From positions 112,754 to 176,753 of the forward strand of contig CAMCYI010000005.1 in the NCBI GenBank assembly GCA_945883845.1: 64,000 nt of DNA, written 5' to 3'. The notes under the pieces were generated by a model. That model ran no database searches. It worked only from the letters and a program-made list of their open reading frames with translations, and was not told the origin of the DNA. Below, in pieces: positions 60,364 to 64,000 of this stretch (its first letter is position 1; every line of letters starts with the position of its first letter). This stretch comes from Bacteriovorax stolpii (GTDB taxonomy: Bacteria; Bdellovibrionota; Bacteriovoracia; Bacteriovoracales; Bacteriovoracaceae). The translations under genes were made by a program, and so were the position numbers.

Positions 60364-60912
60364 ATGAAGAGAGACATTACGCGAATGGGAAACCCTGTTC
60401 TGCGACAAATTGCTCAAGACATCAGCAAAGAGTATTTAAAGACTGATGAGTTTACTCAGCTTCTCGCTGATATGAAAGATTCCATGGATCACTATGGTGG
60501 GATTGGAATCGCGGCTCCTCAAATTGGTATCTCGCTTAAAGTTGCTCTTATTGAACTCATGGGTTTCAATCGCTACGGGCAGGAAGTTAATCTTCCGCTC
60601 ACGGCGTTTATCAATCCGCAGATTGAATATGTTGATGAAACTTCCCAGGGGTTTTGGGAAGGGTGTCTTTCTGTACCGGGCCTTCGTGGATTTGTTGAAA
60701 GACCACGCAAGGTGAAGGTGACTTACCTCAATCCGATGGGTTTTGAGGAAGTTCTGGAAGCAGATGGGTTTCTTGCGACAGTTCTTCAGCATGAACTCGA
60801 TCATCTGTTTGGTGTTCTCTACGTCGACCGGATCAAGGACATGCGCTTACTCACTTACCAGGAAGAATATGATCAGTTCATTCAGCCACCCAAAGACGAA
60901 GAATTAGAATGA
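60364..60912 (+). CDS. def: Peptide deformylase
   Basis: The 182-residue enzyme removes the formyl group from nascent chains. It has GIGIAAPQIG (46-55), EGCLSVPG with C101, and QHELDH (H143, E144, H147), the three metal-site motifs. GGAG lies 6 bases upstream of the ATG. It overlaps the MATE gene by 4 bases, an unusual partner. Confidence 0.96.
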   Translation: MKRDITRMGNPVLRQIAQDISKEYLKTDEFTQLLADMKDSMDHYGGIGIAAPQIGISLKVALIELMGFNRYGQEVNLPLTAFINPQIEYVDETSQGFWEGCLSVPGLRGFVERPRKVKVTYLNPMGFEEVLEADGFLATVLQHELDHLFGVLYVDRIKDMRLLTYQEEYDQFIQPPKDEELE

Positions 60913-62237
60913 GCGATCTTTTGACCCGCAAAAAGGCCCTTCGAGAACTTCTTATTTTTTCTGTGCCCATTATCATCGGCCAGCTCGGACTTATGCTCGT
61001 TGGCACCGGGGACATGATCATCGCTGGCCAGTATTCGCGAAATTGCCTCGCAGCGGTCGGGCTCGCGATTTCCATCCAGAATCCGATCATGGTCGGAGGT
61101 CTAGGATTTCAGTTTGCTCTCTCACCACTTCTCGCACAGAGAAGGGGACGCGGCGAGGATCCGACTGTCTTTTTCTGGACGGCACTACTTTATTCACTGT
61201 TTGTTGCTATCGGAGTTTTTCTCCTGAACATCCTGGCGATCAGGCTCGTTCGAGTCTTTGACTACGGGCCGGAACTCAACGCTCTTGTCGAGCAGTATCT
61301 TTGGATCACAGCTCCTTCAATGTTCGGCGTGTGTCTTTACCAGGGCCTCAAGGAATTTCTCCAGTCGATGGAAAAAACAATCTCTGCAAATACGATTGCT
61401 CTGCTCTCTGCGGCCGTGAACCTTTTCTTCAATTACTCGCTGGCTTTCGGAAAATTCGGCATGCCGAATCTCCACGAAGCAGGTCTCGCGTGGGCTTCAT
61501 TATCCGTGCGCCTGTTAACAGCGATTTCACTTTTTTTAGTGGCTCACGCGTTCTGGAAATCTTCAAAGAAAATCCGCTGGGATTTCATGAAAGAAACACT
61601 CGCGATCGGAGCACCGATCAGCCTGTCGGTCTTTCTGGAAGTAATGGCCTTCTGTTCAGTGACCTTGTTCGTCGGAAAGTTCGCCACAGATCAAACAGCC
61701 GCCAACAATCTTGCTCTTAACATCGGCTCACTCGCTTTCATGATTCCGCTCTCAGTCGCTCAGGCCGTAGGAGTAAAGGTCGGCCACGCCTACGGAGAGA
61801 AGAAATTAAACTCAATCATCATATACGCGCAGGTCGCTCTGTTTACCTCCGTGGCATTTACCGCTTTTAATGGATTTGTTTTTTACACCTTTCCCAATGC
61901 CGTCATGAATTTTTATACTCAGGATCCAGATGTACTGGCATGGGGAAAAACACTTTTGTTCTGGGTTGCGTGCTTTCAGATTTTCGACGGGGCCCAGGTG
62001 ACACTCGCTGGGGTTCTCCGCGGTCTCTCAGTTACGCGCGCACCAACGGTGGCGATGTTTATCGGTTACTGGATCATCGGCATTCCACTTGGATACTATC
62101 TTGGATTCTATGCGGGACTTGAAGCACAGGGGTTCTGGATCGGACTTGCACTGTCACTTGCAGTGGTGGCGATGATGCTCGGTTTTATTCTCAGGCACAA
62201 AATAAAGGCCCTGGAAAACCAGGGCCTCAAAGCTTAG
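60909..62237 (+). CDS. MATE-family multidrug/cation antiporter
   Basis: The 442-residue protein has twelve hydrophobic helices and the MATE features: GQLGLMLVGTGDMIIAG in the first helix and PISLSVFLEVMAF in the seventh (start of the second half). A basic end follows. It should export drugs or metabolites using Na+ or H+. Its 3' end holds the opposite-strand terminator (62206-62227). Confidence 0.92.
   Translation: MSDLLTRKKALRELLIFSVPIIIGQLGLMLVGTGDMIIAGQYSRNCLAAVGLAISIQNPIMVGGLGFQFALSPLLAQRRGRGEDPTVFFWTALLYSLFVAIGVFLLNILAIRLVRVFDYGPELNALVEQYLWITAPSMFGVCLYQGLKEFLQSMEKTISANTIALLSAAVNLFFNYSLAFGKFGMPNLHEAGLAWASLSVRLLTAISLFLVAHAFWKSSKKIRWDFMKETLAIGAPISLSVFLEVMAFCSVTLFVGKFATDQTAANNLALNIGSLAFMIPLSVAQAVGVKVGHAYGEKKLNSIIIYAQVALFTSVAFTAFNGFVFYTFPNAVMNFYTQDPDVLAWGKTLLFWVACFQIFDGAQVTLAGVLRGLSVTRAPTVAMFIGYWIIGIPLGYYLGFYAGLEAQGFWIGLALSLAVVAMMLGFILRHKIKALENQGLKA
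62195..62227 (-). terminator. Terminator of the 62259 gene inside the MATE coding region
   Basis: AGGCCCTGG-AAAA-CCAGGGCCT at 62206-62227; on the minus strand it is followed by TTTATTTTG. It serves the convergent minus-strand gene but overlaps the last codons of the MATE gene. Confidence 0.65.
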
Positions 62238-62258
62238 ATCAAAATTTTAAAAATCAGA

Positions 62259-62753
62259 TTACTGAAGATTCTGTGGAACGAAGAAGTCGCCGTTCCCTGG
62301 AACGATCGAGTACGCGCACTTGTACTTCAGAACTCCACCGAAAATTCCAAGGAGTGGCTTGAGCCACCAGTGTTGATTCATGGCCTTCACTTGTTTTGGA
62401 ACCAGAACGGCTGCGAGTTTGTTAGATGGTGTACGAAGAATTGTCTTAATACGAAACTCACCTTTTTCATTGAGGCTTGAGTACGAATAACCTTCAGTCT
62501 CATTCTGATACGGGTGAATGTACCAGCGGTTAGTTTTCACGTAGAAGATCACTTTGAATTTTTCGAGAGCATCAGTTGGAAGACCAGTGACATGACCAGA
62601 GATGTGGTCGTTTTTGACGATTTCATCAACTGAGACTTCTGTTGTTGCGCACTCAGCTTTATATTCGCGCAAAACTGCTTTCGCTTCTGACTGCCATCCG
62701 GCGAAGACAGATGAAGAGACAGAGAGTGCCAAAGACAGGATTAAAAATTTCAT
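62259..62753 (-). CDS. Secreted protein of unknown function
   Basis: A 164-residue protein with a signal peptide (1-18, ending VFA) and a hydrophobic patch near residue 130 (WWLKPLLGIFGGVL). Two cysteines. No family recognised. Confidence 0.68.
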   Translation of the reverse strand: MKFLILSLALSVSSSVFAGWQSEAKAVLREYKAECATTEVSVDEIVKNDHISGHVTGLPTDALEKFKVIFYVKTNRWYIHPYQNETEGYSYSSLNEKGEFRIKTILRTPSNKLAAVLVPKQVKAMNQHWWLKPLLGIFGGVLKYKCAYSIVPGNGDFFVPQNLQ

Positions 62754-62828
62754 GTGGGTCCCCTTTTAAGATTTCATATTCTCGCTTAAGGTCAGCTCGC
62801 TTACAATAGAGACTTCCTTAAGGAATTT

Positions 62829-63425
62829 ATGCTCGATATCATACTGCAGCAACTTCATGATCATGGAATGGTCCAACTCGCGAATGTGCTGGATAGCTCA
62901 GAACTCACCCTAATTAATGACTTTATTGAAGAAAAGAAGAATGAATTTCTTCCTGCCAAAGTTGGTCACGGTGCACAAAGGATGCGCAATGAAGCTATCA
63001 GAGGTGACTATACGCTATGGCTTGATCCAAAAGCTCCGCCAGAAATCTTTCAAAAGCTAACTCTTTTGCTCGGGAATGTTCTTGAGGCCTTAAATAGCCG
63101 TTATTATTTTGGACTTCGAGACCTTGAGTATCATCTCGCGTATTATCCAGAAGGATTCTTTTACTCCCGGCATATCGATGCCTTTGGAAAAGATCCCAGC
63201 CGTGTTGTTTCCTTCGTCTTCTATTTGAACGAAACCTGGAACAAAGAAGACGCCGGCGAGCTCGTCATTTATAACCATGATGGAAAAGAAATACTCCAGA
63301 AGATTACGCCCGCACCGGGCACGATGGTGATTTTTCTGAGCCGTGAATTTCCCCATGAAGTTCTCGCCTGTCACAAAGAACGAAGAAGCCTTACGGGCTG
63401 GATGCATAATAAAATTTTGGAATAG
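62829..63425 (+). CDS. 2-oxoglutarate/Fe(II)-dependent oxygenase
   Basis: The 198-residue enzyme has HxD (H115, D117 in RHIDAFG), a distal H176 (FPHEV) and R185/186 to bind 2-oxoglutarate. That is the pattern of the prolyl 4-hydroxylase/PKHD family. It may hydroxylate a protein residue; the substrate is unknown. A -10-like TACAAT lies at 62802. It is followed 8 bases later by the HIT gene. Confidence 0.86.
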   Translation: MLDIILQQLHDHGMVQLANVLDSSELTLINDFIEEKKNEFLPAKVGHGAQRMRNEAIRGDYTLWLDPKAPPEIFQKLTLLLGNVLEALNSRYYFGLRDLEYHLAYYPEGFFYSRHIDAFGKDPSRVVSFVFYLNETWNKEDAGELVIYNHDGKEILQKITPAPGTMVIFLSREFPHEVLACHKERRSLTGWMHNKILE

Positions 63426-63433
63426 GAACTCAA

Positions 63434-63907
63434 ATGGCTTGTCCTCTCTGCGATCGTCTTAAACTCTCAGGGGATAAAAAATATCCTTACCTCATTCACG
63501 AATTCAAAAATTCTTACCTCTACCTCGGAGAACATCAGTTTTACCGCGGCTATTGTGTCCTCGTGACAAAAGATCATTACAAAGAGATGACGGACATTCC
63601 GGAGGAACAGCGGATCGAAGTTTTTCAGGAAATGATGATCGCATCGAAGTTGATAGAAAAGACGTTCTCTCCCAACAAGATGAATATGTGCAGTCTCGGG
63701 AACGTTGTTCCTCATGTCCACTGGCACTTCTTCCCGCGTTATATTTCGGACCGTGATTTTAAAAACCCACCGTGGTTGCAGATGCACAACTTTGACAGTG
63801 CCAAAATAGGCCCGGAACAGAGAGACGAACTTATTGAAATGCTGAAAACGAATTTTAAATCTCTTTCACGAGTGTCAGATTCAGGTGAAGGTCTGACATC
63901 GAGCTAA
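63434..63907 (+). CDS. HIT-family (histidine triad) nucleotide-binding protein
   Basis: The 157-residue protein has an N-terminal CPLC pair and the histidine triad HVHWH (H94, H96, H98), followed by FFPRY. Members hydrolyse or transfer nucleotidyl groups. It is cytoplasmic. Probably in one unit with the 2OG oxygenase. Confidence 0.93.
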   Translation: MACPLCDRLKLSGDKKYPYLIHEFKNSYLYLGEHQFYRGYCVLVTKDHYKEMTDIPEEQRIEVFQEMMIASKLIEKTFSPNKMNMCSLGNVVPHVHWHFFPRYISDRDFKNPPWLQMHNFDSAKIGPEQRDELIEMLKTNFKSLSRVSDSGEGLTSS

Positions 63908-63978
63908 ATGCAACTTGCCAATGAAGAGCGAAAAATATTCAATTTAGGGGCGAAAAACTTTTAACATGGATGTATTGA

Positions 63979-64000
63979 ATGAAATTCGCTCTTCTTTTAA
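63979..64000 (+). CDS. Start of next gene, probable signal peptide (partial)
   Basis: ATG AAA TTC GCT CTT CTT TTA reads MKFALLL, a likely signal-peptide start, with GGATG 6 bases upstream. An in-frame alternative from ATG 63966 in another frame is also open. The gene continues beyond the window. Confidence 0.4.

Noticed and set aside
1..64000. tRNA, rRNA, CRISPR, IS, integrase or cyclic di-GMP riboswitch
   Set aside because: I looked for T-loop sequences, repeat-spacer arrays, transposase motifs and the riboswitch core and saw none.

Overview
The window is a chromosomal segment from a motile Gram-negative bacterium, most likely a member of the Bdellovibrionota, probably on the Bacteriovorax/Peredibacter side. 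This is an inference from three things: the flagellar and rod-shape operons, the family content, and an unusually large number of small signal-peptide proteins of unknown function. There are no rRNA, tRNA, CRISPR, prophage or insertion-sequence genes that I can see. Coding density is high, with short overlaps of the ATGA or TAATG type between operon partners.

Layout. 1-6034 is a flagellar basal-body and export operon (fliE end, fliF, fliG, fliH, fliI, fliJ, a MotE-like chaperone). A block of opposite-strand genes (cytochrome c, CREST-type membrane hydrolase, two secreted proteins) at 6063-8768 separates it from the hook part (fliK, flgD, a flagellar operon protein, flgE; 9088-13189). 13282-16474 holds small secreted proteins, a metzincin-like protease and a Cys-rich lipoprotein. 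16530-22927 has a ferredoxin, a PpiD/SurA-like foldase and the elongasome operon mreC-mreD-mrdA-rodA. 22985-28742 holds a frame-disrupted small membrane gene, a MarR regulator, a short flagellin, a catalytically dead rhodanese and an HD-phosphohydrolase operon. 28820-32233 has a histone-H1-like protein and a 905-residue Tad-domain protein. 32530-41596 has ssb, an HD-GYP phosphodiesterase, secG-tpiA-pgk-gap, a YhaM-like nuclease and tatD. 41599-45950 is an operon running from a MinD/FlhG-type ATPase to a VKOR-DsbA fusion. 46159-49324 has a SEC59-like lipid kinase and a papain-like protease operon. 49325-58252 has leuS and secreted proteins, including a clan-CD-like protein and a 1,321-residue exported protein. 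58628-64000 has hpf, def, a MATE exporter, a 2OG-Fe(II) oxygenase and a HIT protein.

How it fits together. Three conserved modules (flagellum, cell-wall elongation, glycolysis with SecG) are interleaved with accessory genes for exported proteins. Several exported-protein genes share an upstream element, TGTCTAA-N5-(A/T)GACAC, or a shorter TTTACAC box 40-65 bases before the start codon. This suggests a common promoter or regulator. The most unusual single object is the 1,321-residue exported protein, whose C-terminal part has a pattern resembling the palm fold of GGDEF nucleotide cyclases (an SGDDM site in place of GGDEF).
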